The notes below the pieces were generated by a model. It ran no database searches and was not told where the DNA came from. It saw only the letters and a list, made by a program, of their open reading frames with translations. From NCBI GenBank assembly GCA_052066835.1, contig JBQHRJ010000001.1: a stretch of DNA of 64,000 nt, one strand, 5' to 3'. Below, piece by piece: positions 43,138 to 53,453 of the stretch. This DNA comes from UBA2821 sp902763335 (GTDB taxonomy: Bacteria > Bacillota > Clostridia > Lachnospirales > Lachnospiraceae). Position numbers and translations under genes: made by a program. The number at the start of each line of letters is the position of its first letter. The stretch's first letter is position 1.

Positions 43138-46100
43138 ATGCAGATTAAAAATATGTTTGAAAAGCAGATTGACCGTGACATCAAGGGCGTAATTAAAGTA
43201 GGTCAGTCGGATGAAGAAAATGTATATCAGGAATTAGATGAATATGTAGTGACTAAGGAACTTCTGAAGCATTTCAGGGATTTCTTTAACAATTATGAAA
43301 AAGGTGTAGACGGATATACAGATAAGATGGGGGTCTGGATTTCCGGATTCTTTGGAAGTGGTAAATCTCACTTCCTGAAAATACTGTCTTATTTATTAAA
43401 AAACAGCACAGTAGAAGGTAAAAGAGCTATTGAGTATTTTACAGATGGTAAAAAAATAGAAGATCCGATGCTTATTGCAGAGATGACAAAGGCTGGAACA
43501 ATTGAGTCAGATGTCATGCTTTTTAATATTGATTCAAAAGGCTCAGCGAAGGTAGGCTCCGGTAAGGAGGCTATCGTTGAAGTGTTTATGAAGGTGTTCA
43601 ATGAGATGCAGGGATATTGTGGTTCAATACCTTATCTCGCAGAATTTGAGCGTCAGTTGGATAACGAGGGCAGATTTGAAGAGTTCAAAGAAAAGTTCGA
43701 GGCGAATGCAGGAGCACCTTGGGATAAAAAGAGACAGGCATTTGCAGTTATTCAGGATAAAGTGGTAAAGACATTGGTCGAGATGGATTTCATGAGTGAG
43801 GAAGCAGCACGCAACTGGTGCAAGAATGCAAAGGGCAGCTATGACCTCAGTATCGAGAAGTTTGTATCACTCGTGCAGGAATATTGTGCGAAGAAAGGAC
43901 CGAATCATCATGTTATCTTCTTAGTTGATGAAATCGGTCAGTATATTGCAGATGATACACAGCTTATGCTCAATCTCCAGACAATTGTGGAAGACCTTGG
44001 AACAGCCTGCAAAGGTAAGGCATGGGTTATCGTAACGAGCCAGGAGGACATTGACTCTATTACAAAGACAAAGGGAAATGACTTCTCTAAGATTCAGGGA
44101 CGTTTTGATACGAGACTTTCTCTTTCAGCATCCAATGTTGACGAAGTAATCCGTAAGCGTGTGCTTGCAAAGAATGAGACAGCAACACAGACGCTTAGAC
44201 TTCTCTATGAGCAGAAAGAATCAATTATCAAGAATCTTATTACATTTACAGCAGATACAGCAGATAAGAAGCTGTATGCAGATAAGGCGGATTTCGCAGA
44301 CTGCTATCCGTTTATACCATATCAGTTCAATCTTTTAGGACAGGTACTTACTGCGGTCAGAACACATGGCGCAAGTGGAAAGCATCTGTCTGATCAGTCA
44401 CGTTCTATGCTTGCACTGTTTCAGGAGTCAGCAATCAGAGTAATGGATAAAGAAGATGGTGTGTTGGTTCCGTTTAGCTTCTTCTATGATCCATTACATA
44501 AGTTTATTGACCACCAGCACAGTCAGGTAATCTCAGATGCAGAGAATAACAGTAAGCTGGATGAGTTTGATGTAGAGCTTTTGAAAGTCCTCTTTATGAT
44601 TAAATATGTCAAGGAAATTAAGGCAAATGTGGACAACCTGACTACGCTTATGATTTCCAATATTGATGATGACAGGATTGAAGTCCGTTCTAAGATTGAA
44701 GAATCATTAAAGAAGCTGATTAAAGAGACACTTGTACAGAAGAATGGTGAAATATACATCTTCCTGACAAATGAAGAGCAGGAAATCAACAATGCCATCA
44801 ATAATGAGTCAGTAGAGATGGGAGAAATCATCGGAGAGGCTTCTACAGTTATCTTTGAAGAAATCTATACAGAGAAGAAATACCGTTACAGCAGCCGTTA
44901 CTTATTCCCATTCAACCAGAAGGTGGATGACCGATTCTTCAAGGGCAATCAGTCTAACGATATCGGAGTGACAGTTATCACACCTTATGGCGGAGATTAT
45001 GCAGACTCTGCACTTCGTCTGCTTTCAGCACAGGAAAGCAGTGTGATTGTGAAGCTGCCAAATGACAGTACATTCCTTGATGAGATTACAGAATCCATTA
45101 AGATATATAAATTCCTTAATAAAAATGCGTCTGGAGCCAGAGGCAGCTTTGACAGTATCCGCAGGGCAAAAGAGGATGAGCGTATTGAGAAGAAGGATAG
45201 AATCCGAATCTTTATTGAGGATGCATTAAAGAATGCAGACATTTATGTAAATGGCGATAAGGCAACCATTTCAGCTAAGGAGCCGGCAACAAGAATCAAT
45301 GAGGCACTCGGTAAGCTCGTGGCAATGAAATACAATAAGCTTACCTATATGGAGACAGCACCAGAGCTTTCAGATATCAGTGCTATCTTTAAGCATAGTG
45401 ATGGTCAGATGAGCTTCCTTGGCACAAGTGACACCACACCGAATAAGCTTGCGTTAGAGGAAGTGGTACAGGTAATTGGATTAAACAATGCCAGACATAT
45501 GAAGACATCCCTCAAGTCATTACAGGATAAGTTTGGTGCAGCACCTTATGGATTTGATTCAAAGGATGTGCAGTGGCTTGTTGCAATGCTGTTCAAGCTG
45601 GGAAGAGTGTCTCTTACTCTTAACAGTCAGAGCCTGTCATTACTTTCAACGAATTCGGATGAACTGGTCAGATATATTACAAAGCGAGAGTATGTAGAGA
45701 AACTCCTGATAGACATCAGAGAAAGAGCAACTGACGGACAGATTCGCTCCGCAAAAGAAGTTATGAAGGATTACTTCGGATTTACTGTATCCAGTGAGGA
45801 TGATGACAAAATTATGAGCAGCTTCAAGAGCAGAGCAAAGGATAAAGTTGAAGTCTATGATGACATCCTTGTAGAGTACAGAATCAATCCAAAATATCCT
45901 TGTAAGCGACTGATGGAAGAGGCTAGAAAGAGACTTGCTGAAATCCTTGATATCAATGAGCCTACAGAGTTCTTCAAGACAGTAGATAAGAAGAGAGATG
46001 ATCTGCTTGATGATGCAGAAGATACTGCACCTGTATTTGATTTCTTTAAGGGAGATCAGAAAAAGATTTTTGAAGAGGCAGTAAAGAATCTTGCTTATTT

Positions 46101-46728
46101 TGGAAACAGTAAGACGTATGTAAGTGATCAGGAACTTTTAAAAGTAGTTGAAGAGATAGAGACTATCGTTAAGGACAGCAAGCCTTTTAGTAAGATTCAG
46201 AGATTACCTGAATTAAATAAGAGATTTGAAGAGCTTCATATGGGACTGCTTGAAAAGGAAGCAGCTATCATGGATCCGTTAGTACATGACGACTTCCTTA
46301 AAGTGAAAGAGGTATTGGATACTAAGTCTTTTGCAGAAGTACTCCGTCCTCGTATTAATCAGAGATTTGATGAAATATGGGAGAAACTCAGAACATCCAG
46401 TGATATCGCTGCAATTAAGAATATCAAGCTGGAAAGTGATACTTTAAAAATCAAGTGTCTGGATGAGATAGATGAATATGAGAGGGCACATCAGCATGCT
46501 CCGGAATCACCTGTTGCACCGGTAGTACCCGGTAAAGAGCCGATTGATCCTACACCTGCACCGACTAAGATAAAGACAAAGAGACGTAAGAATGTTTCCA
46601 TCAGCAATGTAGCAGGGGCTAGAACATATTCAATAGAGACAGAGCAGGATATTGATAAGTTCCTTGCCGAGATGAAGCAGAAACTGATGAATGAACTGGA
46701 AGAAGACACAATAATTACATTGAGCTGA
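43138..46728 (+). CDS. brxC: BREX ATPase BrxC
   Basis: At about 1196 residues this is the large P-loop ATPase of BREX. Walker A is GFFGSGKSHFL (G70 to S77), and Walker B lies in VIFLVDEIGQYI. The remainder is helical with a Pro-rich, basic stretch near the C-terminus (PVVPGKEPIDPTPAPTKIKTKRR split over 46510-46590). A longer frame from 43069 overlaps brxB; ATG 43138, behind GAGGAGG, gives the family-typical MQIKNMFEKQIDRDIKGVIK start. It is required for phage exclusion together with the methylase. Confidence 0.93.
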   Translation: MQIKNMFEKQIDRDIKGVIKVGQSDEENVYQELDEYVVTKELLKHFRDFFNNYEKGVDGYTDKMGVWISGFFGSGKSHFLKILSYLLKNSTVEGKRAIEYFTDGKKIEDPMLIAEMTKAGTIESDVMLFNIDSKGSAKVGSGKEAIVEVFMKVFNEMQGYCGSIPYLAEFERQLDNEGRFEEFKEKFEANAGAPWDKKRQAFAVIQDKVVKTLVEMDFMSEEAARNWCKNAKGSYDLSIEKFVSLVQEYCAKKGPNHHVIFLVDEIGQYIADDTQLMLNLQTIVEDLGTACKGKAWVIVTSQEDIDSITKTKGNDFSKIQGRFDTRLSLSASNVDEVIRKRVLAKNETATQTLRLLYEQKESIIKNLITFTADTADKKLYADKADFADCYPFIPYQFNLLGQVLTAVRTHGASGKHLSDQSRSMLALFQESAIRVMDKEDGVLVPFSFFYDPLHKFIDHQHSQVISDAENNSKLDEFDVELLKVLFMIKYVKEIKANVDNLTTLMISNIDDDRIEVRSKIEESLKKLIKETLVQKNGEIYIFLTNEEQEINNAINNESVEMGEIIGEASTVIFEEIYTEKKYRYSSRYLFPFNQKVDDRFFKGNQSNDIGVTVITPYGGDYADSALRLLSAQESSVIVKLPNDSTFLDEITESIKIYKFLNKNASGARGSFDSIRRAKEDERIEKKDRIRIFIEDALKNADIYVNGDKATISAKEPATRINEALGKLVAMKYNKLTYMETAPELSDISAIFKHSDGQMSFLGTSDTTPNKLALEEVVQVIGLNNARHMKTSLKSLQDKFGAAPYGFDSKDVQWLVAMLFKLGRVSLTLNSQSLSLLSTNSDELVRYITKREYVEKLLIDIRERATDGQIRSAKEVMKDYFGFTVSSEDDDKIMSSFKSRAKDKVEVYDDILVEYRINPKYPCKRLMEEARKRLAEILDINEPTEFFKTVDKKRDDLLDDAEDTAPVFDFFKGDQKKIFEEAVKNLAYFGNSKTYVSDQELLKVVEEIETIVKDSKPFSKIQRLPELNKRFEELHMGLLEKEAAIMDPLVHDDFLKVKEVLDTKSFAEVLRPRINQRFDEIWEKLRTSSDIAAIKNIKLESDTLKIKCLDEIDEYERAHQHAPESPVAPVVPGKEPIDPTPAPTKIKTKRRKNVSISNVAGARTYSIETEQDIDKFLAEMKQKLMNELEEDTIITLS

Positions 46729-46753
46729 TAAGCTTGATTGGAGGATATAGCAC

Positions 46754-49700
46754 ATGAACAAAAATGCAATTAAGAAATTTGCAATAGATGCAAGAAATAA
46801 GCTGATAGCATCCGTTACTGATAAAGCTGGTATGCTTGGAATTACACCGGATAATTGCAGTGAAGCAATCACAAAAGGTGCAGATTTTGAGGTATACAAG
46901 ACAGCAGCAGGAACAGAGGTAACACTTAACAAAAAACAGTGTGAGCAGAGAAGAAAACTGGTAGACCAGATTCATGAGAGAGGCTTTGAAGCGGTAGTGG
47001 AAGAAGTAGCATATACATGGTTTAACAGAATCTGTGCTATCCGTTTTATGGAAGTAAATGACTATATGTATCCTGTAAGAGTTCGTGTGCTTTCTTCTGA
47101 AAAAGAAGGAAAAAATGAGCCAGATGTGGTAACGATGGCACCTGATATTGACTGGGATTTCACGGATAAAGAGAGAGAAGAAATCATTGATGCTAAGATG
47201 AATAACAGACTGGATGATTTATTCAGAATGCTCTTTATCAAGCAGTGTAATTTGCTTCATGAAGTATTACCGGGACTTTTTGAAGAGACAGAAGACTATA
47301 CCGAAATGCTTCTTAACATCTCATTTACGAATGAAGATGATGTGGTTCGTTTGCTTATAGATGAAAAGAGAGGAATTCCAGAAGAAGATTTTAATGTAAA
47401 TACAATTGGAGAAGATGGACAGTCTACCGGACAGGTGGAGATTATAGGATGGCTATATCAGTATTACAATACAGAATTAAAAGATGATACTTTTGCTAAA
47501 TTGAAAAAGAATGTAAAAATCACAAAAGAGAGAATACCTGCGGCGACACAGCTTTTCACTCCGGACTGGATTGTTCGTTACATGGTTGAAAACTCTGTAG
47601 GTAGAATCTGGATTGAACATTTGCGAGCAGTTGATCCAAGTACAGATGAAAAGGCAGCAGCAGAGAAATTTGGATGGAAATATTATCTTCCGGAAGCAGA
47701 GCAGGAAGACGAAGTAAATATAAAACTGGCAGAAATCAGAACCACCTACAAAGACCTAAAGCCAACAGAAATTACTTGCATTGATCCTTGTATGGGTAGT
47801 GGACATATCCTGATTGCTATGTTTGATGTTCTGATGGATATTTATGAAAGTGCCGGATATGATAAGAGAGAAGCAGCATTTGATATTGTAGAGCATAACA
47901 TTTATGGACTGGAAATTGACCAGAGAGCATATCAGTTGGCATACTTTGCAGTTATGATGAAAGGTCGTGGATATAACAGACGATTCTTAACTAATATGGC
48001 AGAGAAAAAAATAGAGCCTAATATATATGTATTCGAAGAAAGTACAAGTATCAATTTTGATCATTTAAACTATTTTGGAAATATGTTGGAACCCATAAAA
48101 AGAAATAAAATTCAAAGTCAGTTACTTGAGTTGTTGAATACGTTTAAAGACGCAAAGAAATATGGGATTGTACTAAAAATACCAAGTTATTATTGGGATG
48201 ATTTTGACATATATATATCGGATTTGAAAGTTGATGATCAGATATCGTTTTCTACTATTAATATTGATGCAACACAGAACAACATAAGGAAAATAATCGA
48301 AATTGCTAGGGTGATGTCAAAATCATATGATGTTGTTGTTACTAATCCTCCATACATGAGTGCCTCTGGAATGGATCCGTCATTAGCATCATATGTAAAA
48401 AACGAGTATCCAAATAGTAAAAGTGATTTGTTCGCAGTTTGCATTGAAAAAGGAAATTTAATGACTAATAAATACGGATTTAACTGTATGGTGACAATGC
48501 AAAGCTGGATGTTTTTGTCAAGTTATGACAAATTCAGAGAAAATATAATTGATAATTACACAATATATTCTTTAATGCATATGGAGAATATGGTGATGGG
48601 AATTGCATTTGGTACTTCAGCCACTATTTTCCGAAAAATTAAATTACAAAATTTTTTAGGAACATATAATTCAATAAAATTGAAAGATATTGTTAACGGG
48701 AAACCAGAACAGTTTCCAATATTAAATAATTATTATAAAAATATATGTAGTGAAAAATTTAAATTAATTCCAACTATGCCAATAGCATATTGGGCAGATA
48801 AACAACTATTTAAGATTTTTGAAAATAAATGTATATCTGATATAGCAGATGTAAAAACAGGTTTGCAGACTGGTAATAATGGAAAATATTTGAGATTATG
48901 GCATGAAGTCGAATATTCAAGTATTGATTTTGAAGCATCTCAAGAATCGTCATTTGACAAGAAATGGTATCCACATACTAAAGGGGGAAATTATAGAAAA
49001 TGGTATGGTAATTTAGATTATGTAATAAATTGGGAAAACGATGGAATGGAGATAAAGGCAGAGAAAGGTTCTGTAATAAGAAGTCCACAAATGTATTTCA
49101 AAGAAGGGATAACATGGTCACATACCACTAGTGGAGGGTTTAGTGGAAGACAACTTCCTGCGCATTGCATAATTAATGTTGAATCGCCTTCAATTTATAA
49201 TTGTGATAAACCATTTTATATTATGGGATTGCTTAATAGTTTAGTTGGAGAATTGATTTTTCAAACAATGAATAGCACAATGCATTATTTAGTTGGAAAT
49301 GTATCTAAGGTACCGGTTATTGTAGATGAAAAGGAATTAAATATTGTTAATAGATTAGTTAAAGAATGTATCGATATTTCAAAAGATGATTGGGATGAAA
49401 GAGAAACATCTTGGGGATTTAAGAAAAATAAATTAGTTGCTAGAGCAAAAAATGAATCATCTCATACGCTAAAATTCTATGTTGATGAACAGATTAGAGA
49501 GTGTGAGAATAGGTACAATACAGTATTTGCTAATGAAGTTAGATTAAGTGAGCTATTTGCTAAAATATACAATGTTAATATCTCAAATAAGATTGAGAGA
49601 GAAAATATTACATTGTATTGTGGAAATGAAAAAACAGAAATAGAGAGGCTTTTATCATATTTTGTCGGATGTGTATTTGGACGATATAATTTTGCTAATG

Positions 49701-50365
49701 ATGGTGTACAAAGTAACATTGAAAATAACCCACAATATATTTTACTTAATAATTCACTTAATAAAACAAATGATGTAATTGAATTATTGAATAAATGGCT
49801 ATCAAATGTATTTGGAAAAGAATATGTGGCTGAAAATATGGAGTATATCGCTACTGTTCTTAGAAGTAAAGGAGACACAGCAGAAGATAAAATACGGAAC
49901 TACTTTATGAATGAGTTTTATAAGTATCATTGCAATGATTATTCTATAACTGGTTCGGGTGAGCGACCACTATATTGGCTATTTTCAAGTGGAAAGAAAG
50001 GTGCATTAAAAGTACTTATATATAGTCATAATTATAACAAAGATTTAGTGGGAAAAATAAGAGTGGAATGCTTACATAGTACGCAGAAGTTTTTAGAAAA
50101 TTTATTTAATACACTTGAATATGAATTAAATAATACAACTTCCACAGGAAACAAGGGAATGTTAAAAAAACAAATGGAATTGATTAGGCAACAACAGCAA
50201 GAATTGATGATTTATGATGAGGCAATTACGCATGTTGCTAATATGAGAATTGGCATAAATTTAGACGATGGAGTGAGACATAATTACAATTTGTTTCAAA
50301 ATGTTGTCATTTCTCATAAAGGCACAAAGCCTGTAAAAATGGATTTATTAGAGAATATTAAATGA
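46754..50365 (+). CDS. pglX: BREX adenine-specific DNA methyltransferase PglX
   Basis: The 1203-residue protein methylates a non-palindromic adenine site to mark host DNA. The SAM-binding motif I is DPCMGSGHILIAMFD (from D344) and the catalytic motif IV is NPPY (N531 to Y534). An N-terminal helical domain precedes the methylase fold, and a long C-terminal part carries the target-recognition domain. GGAGG precedes ATG 46754. From about 48.0 kb onward the codons become visibly more A/T-rich than in brxC and the pglX N-terminal half, which suggests exchange of the recognition region. No frameshift was seen. Confidence 0.94.
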   Translation: MNKNAIKKFAIDARNKLIASVTDKAGMLGITPDNCSEAITKGADFEVYKTAAGTEVTLNKKQCEQRRKLVDQIHERGFEAVVEEVAYTWFNRICAIRFMEVNDYMYPVRVRVLSSEKEGKNEPDVVTMAPDIDWDFTDKEREEIIDAKMNNRLDDLFRMLFIKQCNLLHEVLPGLFEETEDYTEMLLNISFTNEDDVVRLLIDEKRGIPEEDFNVNTIGEDGQSTGQVEIIGWLYQYYNTELKDDTFAKLKKNVKITKERIPAATQLFTPDWIVRYMVENSVGRIWIEHLRAVDPSTDEKAAAEKFGWKYYLPEAEQEDEVNIKLAEIRTTYKDLKPTEITCIDPCMGSGHILIAMFDVLMDIYESAGYDKREAAFDIVEHNIYGLEIDQRAYQLAYFAVMMKGRGYNRRFLTNMAEKKIEPNIYVFEESTSINFDHLNYFGNMLEPIKRNKIQSQLLELLNTFKDAKKYGIVLKIPSYYWDDFDIYISDLKVDDQISFSTINIDATQNNIRKIIEIARVMSKSYDVVVTNPPYMSASGMDPSLASYVKNEYPNSKSDLFAVCIEKGNLMTNKYGFNCMVTMQSWMFLSSYDKFRENIIDNYTIYSLMHMENMVMGIAFGTSATIFRKIKLQNFLGTYNSIKLKDIVNGKPEQFPILNNYYKNICSEKFKLIPTMPIAYWADKQLFKIFENKCISDIADVKTGLQTGNNGKYLRLWHEVEYSSIDFEASQESSFDKKWYPHTKGGNYRKWYGNLDYVINWENDGMEIKAEKGSVIRSPQMYFKEGITWSHTTSGGFSGRQLPAHCIINVESPSIYNCDKPFYIMGLLNSLVGELIFQTMNSTMHYLVGNVSKVPVIVDEKELNIVNRLVKECIDISKDDWDERETSWGFKKNKLVARAKNESSHTLKFYVDEQIRECENRYNTVFANEVRLSELFAKIYNVNISNKIERENITLYCGNEKTEIERLLSYFVGCVFGRYNFANDGVQSNIENNPQYILLNNSLNKTNDVIELLNKWLSNVFGKEYVAENMEYIATVLRSKGDTAEDKIRNYFMNEFYKYHCNDYSITGSGERPLYWLFSSGKKGALKVLIYSHNYNKDLVGKIRVECLHSTQKFLENLFNTLEYELNNTTSTGNKGMLKKQMELIRQQQQELMIYDEAITHVANMRIGINLDDGVRHNYNLFQNVVISHKGTKPVKMDLLENIK

Positions 50366-50581
50366 TTAAATGGGCAAAAGGTATCATAGGAGCATGCAAT
50401 TCGGTGCATACCTTAGTGACCAGCACTATACAGAGAAAGTAGCAATTTACTATGCAAAGTTAGTAAATTAGTGGATTTCGAGGTGAATTTAGATTACGGG
50501 AATGCGAAGTATATAGTAATCTGATTAATCATAAATGAATGGCAAATGCCTTTTGTCCTTTATATCATTAAATAATAAGGC

Positions 50582-50611
50582 TAGTACAATAAATAATTAA
50601 CTATTGTACTA
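50582..50611. promoter_or_regulatory. Perfect 10-bp inverted repeat upstream of the 50631 gene
   Basis: TAGTACAATA (50582-50591) and TATTGTACTA (50602-50611) flank a 10-base AT-rich centre, 19 bases before the GTG start. The rest of the 265-base gap shows an AGATTAC/GTAATCT repeat and an AGTGACC at 50415, but no gene. It looks like an operator rather than a terminator, as no T run follows. Confidence 0.55.
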
Positions 50612-50630
50612 TACAAAAGGAGTTGGATAA

Positions 50631-51194
50631 GTGTTTATTAATGATGAAAAGATATTAGTTCTTAGATATAACGAGAAATATATCCCACATTGTATAGAAC
50701 GTCATATAGATATTGAAAAACAACTTGGATATGTGTGGTATGCAAAATGCGGAGCTAAAGTAGCGAAAAAAACAATTGACAATATTATCAAAGATAATGC
50801 GACGTTGATGTTGTATTCTCCTCAGAATGTTTATAAAGCAAAAATTTTAGAATATACATATGAGAAACCGAAAGTGGGGTATCCTGAATATTATAACGAT
50901 GGCGTGTTCCCAATCGAAAAGGTGGCGATTTATTTAAAATTAAATCAAATTGAAATAATAGCAGAGAATGTTATTGATAATTTGGTAGTAATGAGCACGG
51001 GAAAAAGAGTTGCCGATATATTTTATCATTCTAGTTGTAGTAATGTATATGCTCGATATTTAGAATTGAATAATTCTGAATTAAGAACAGCTAGAAGTTG
51101 TAGTTTTAATAAAAATGGAATATGTGATAATACATATTCGTTATATTATGGCGACATATGTGATAAAGCACTAAAGTGCAATAATTATTCATAA
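50631..51194 (+). CDS. Unrecognised protein inside the BREX locus
   Basis: The 187-residue protein starts at GTG 50631 behind AAAGGAG. The first half (VLRYNEKYIPHCIERHIDI, then GYVWYAKCGAKVAKK) has alternating strands and helices that loosely resemble a PUA/EVE-type nucleic acid-binding fold; the second half has a Cys-containing end (SCSFNKNGICDN, DICDKALKCNN). I do not recognise a family, and the fold comparison is weak. It lies 11 bases before the broken gene at 51206, so the two probably formed one unit. Confidence 0.55.
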   Translation: MFINDEKILVLRYNEKYIPHCIERHIDIEKQLGYVWYAKCGAKVAKKTIDNIIKDNATLMLYSPQNVYKAKILEYTYEKPKVGYPEYYNDGVFPIEKVAIYLKLNQIEIIAENVIDNLVVMSTGKRVADIFYHSSCSNVYARYLELNNSELRTARSCSFNKNGICDNTYSLYYGDICDKALKCNNYS

Positions 51195-51205
51195 AGAGGT
51201 GACAT

Positions 51206-51913
51206 ATGAATTTAGTACCTGATTTTAAAAATACACTGTTTAATGACAATGTTAAGGATATAGCATTAGATTTTTCAGAAATAGGTATAGATGCTGCAAT
51301 TAACAATGATATATTGGCGGAGGTTCCAATTGCAAAATCTATTGTGGCATTTTGCAAAACATGAGTGGCTATTAGGGACAGAAATTTGCTCAAGCAAACT
51401 TTGAGATTTATTGATGAATTCCAGAGAAACACTATATCGCCAGAAAAAGTAGAAGCTTATAAGAAAAAAATGGAAAATCCTAAATTTGCAGAAAAAGAGC
51501 TTAGCAGGGTTATTTATCTATTGGATTGTAATATTGATACTGTTAAGTCTGGTATATTAGCGAGAATGTATGCTTCATATATAGATGGAAAAATTAGTTG
51601 GAATGTATTTTGTGAATTATCTGACCTAAATTCAAGGGTGTTTATTGCAGACTATAAAGCATTGGTAATAATGGATGAAGGCGACATTGATTATCATATT
51701 ACGGAAAGATTAATTGGTTACGGACTAATGATGGAAGTGGAATCACCAAGTAAAACAAGTGCCATAAATGATATATTTTCAGGAATTAGAAGTAAGAAAG
51801 ATCCAAGTATAGCATATGACTTGAATAGGGAGCCATGTGTAAGAATAACTGAATTTGGAAAACTGGTACGAAGTTTTTTAGACAATATTTTATTTGAAGA
51901 TGATGAGCTATAA
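51206..51913 (+). pseudogene. Gene interrupted by a single in-frame TGA
   Basis: One continuous frame of 236 codons is split by a TGA at 51362-51364. The first part gives 52 residues (MNLVPDFKNTLF... ending VAFCKT) with ribosome-binding site GAGGTG. The second continues as VAIRDRNLLKQTLRFIDEF. In similar proteins I recall, this point reads (K)xG(V/L)xIRDR, so a GGA glycine codon changed to TGA would explain it. The product would be a helical protein of unknown function seen beside mobile and defence genes. GTG 51365 could still start a shorter protein of 182 residues. Confidence 0.7.
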
Positions 51914-51958
51914 ATGACAAAGTGACCTATTATTTTAAAGTAAAGGAAGGTTTTATTA

Positions 51959-53452
51959 TTGATAAAGCAGGAAATATTAAACGAGTTGAATCTTGGAGAA
52001 GATCATGAACGAGAATGTAAATTAGCAACTGGTGGACTCCCAGAGAGCATATGGGAGACTTACTCTTCTTTTGCAAATACCAATGGTGGCACGATTCTGC
52101 TTGGAATAAAGGAACACAGAGATTCTTTTACAGTTGAAGGACTGACAGACAAGCAGATTGTTAAATATCAAAAAGATTTTTGGAGTACATTGAATGACAG
52201 AAATAAGGTGTCAAAGAACATCTTACTGAATCATCATGTCAGACCTTTGAATGTCGGAGAAAAGATAATACTAAGAATTGATGTTCCTGCGGCAGACAGA
52301 CATGATAAACCGGTATACATTGGGACAGATCCAATGAAAGGCACTTATAAAAGAGACTATGAAGGTGACTTCCTTTGTACCGAAGAGGCGGTCCGTGCAA
52401 TGTTTGCGGATCAGAGAGATGTATCTGGTGATGTGGAAGTGCTGGATGAGTTTGGATTGGATGTGTTGAATCAGGATACGATAAAAGGCTATAGAATTAT
52501 TTTTGAACAGCTCCATAGTGGACATCCATGGAATGCCCTTGAAAATGATGAGTTCCTTATGAAATTAAGGGCAGCAGCGAAGAATAAAAATGGTACATTA
52601 TCTCCAACGATAGCAGGACTTTTATTCTTTGGAGAAGCTTATCACATTACTGAAGTTTTCCCTAACTATTTTCTGGATTATCGTGAGGAATGTGATGATA
52701 AAGCTGTACGTTGGTTATTCCGGACACATTCAAACGAAGGTGATTGGAGCGGCAATATATATGACTTTTTCTGCAAGGTGCGTACCAGAATGGATGATGA
52801 TGTAGCAGTTCCATTTGCTAATAGACGAGATGGATATCGTGTAGACAGAGTGGATGTGCATGATGCATTGGAAGAAGCATTGGCAAATGCACTGGCACAT
52901 GCAAATTATTATGGTAGACGAGGAATTCTTGTAGTAAAGAAGGGTAAGGAACTAAGTATTTCCAATCCCGGTACTATCAGGGTAACAAAAGAGGAATTTT
53001 ATGCTGGTGGCAATAGTGATCCACGAAATCCGAACATCTTAAAGATGTTTGGTTTTGTAAATGTCGGTGAGCGGGCCGGAAGTGGTGTCGATAAGATTAT
53101 GACAGCATGGGCAGAACAAAATTGGAAAAAACCGGAATTCGATTTCTCAGAGCGCAGTGACAGGGTAACATTAAAGCTTGAAGTTGGACAAGTGGTATAT
53201 ATTCCTGGGGCTGTTGATATAAGGAACACGACGAAGAGTGGTGAAGTAGAGACAATAACAACTATGTCTAAAGAGGACAAGGTACTTGCTTATATCCGGC
53301 GAAATGGAAGTATTTCAACGCAAAAAGTAATGGAAACCTGTAACTATAGATCTAGAACTGGAGCAAGAAAGTTAATAGATAAAATGATAAATGCGAATTT
53401 GATAGAAAAAACTGGAGAAGGAAACAATACGATTTATAAAATTAAAGAATAG
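51959..53452 (+). CDS. AlbA_2/Schlafen-type ATP-binding regulator-like protein
   Basis: The 497-residue protein has an N-terminal AlbA_2 (Schlafen) domain (FANTNGGTILLGIKE, RDYEGDFLCTEEAVRAMFADQ), a central part, an HATPase_c_4-like GHKL module (EEALANALAHANYYG with the N-box, and GERAGSGVDKIM), then a C-terminal winged helix (SISTQKVMETCNYRSRTGARKLIDKM). Proteins of this plan are called putative transcriptional regulators and are frequent in defence loci. The start is TTG 51959 behind AAAGGAAGG. Direct and inverted AGTGAC-type repeats flank the gene on both sides. Confidence 0.85.
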   Translation: MIKQEILNELNLGEDHERECKLATGGLPESIWETYSSFANTNGGTILLGIKEHRDSFTVEGLTDKQIVKYQKDFWSTLNDRNKVSKNILLNHHVRPLNVGEKIILRIDVPAADRHDKPVYIGTDPMKGTYKRDYEGDFLCTEEAVRAMFADQRDVSGDVEVLDEFGLDVLNQDTIKGYRIIFEQLHSGHPWNALENDEFLMKLRAAAKNKNGTLSPTIAGLLFFGEAYHITEVFPNYFLDYREECDDKAVRWLFRTHSNEGDWSGNIYDFFCKVRTRMDDDVAVPFANRRDGYRVDRVDVHDALEEALANALAHANYYGRRGILVVKKGKELSISNPGTIRVTKEEFYAGGNSDPRNPNILKMFGFVNVGERAGSGVDKIMTAWAEQNWKKPEFDFSERSDRVTLKLEVGQVVYIPGAVDIRNTTKSGEVETITTMSKEDKVLAYIRRNGSISTQKVMETCNYRSRTGARKLIDKMINANLIEKTGEGNNTIYKIKE

Positions 53453-53453
53453 A

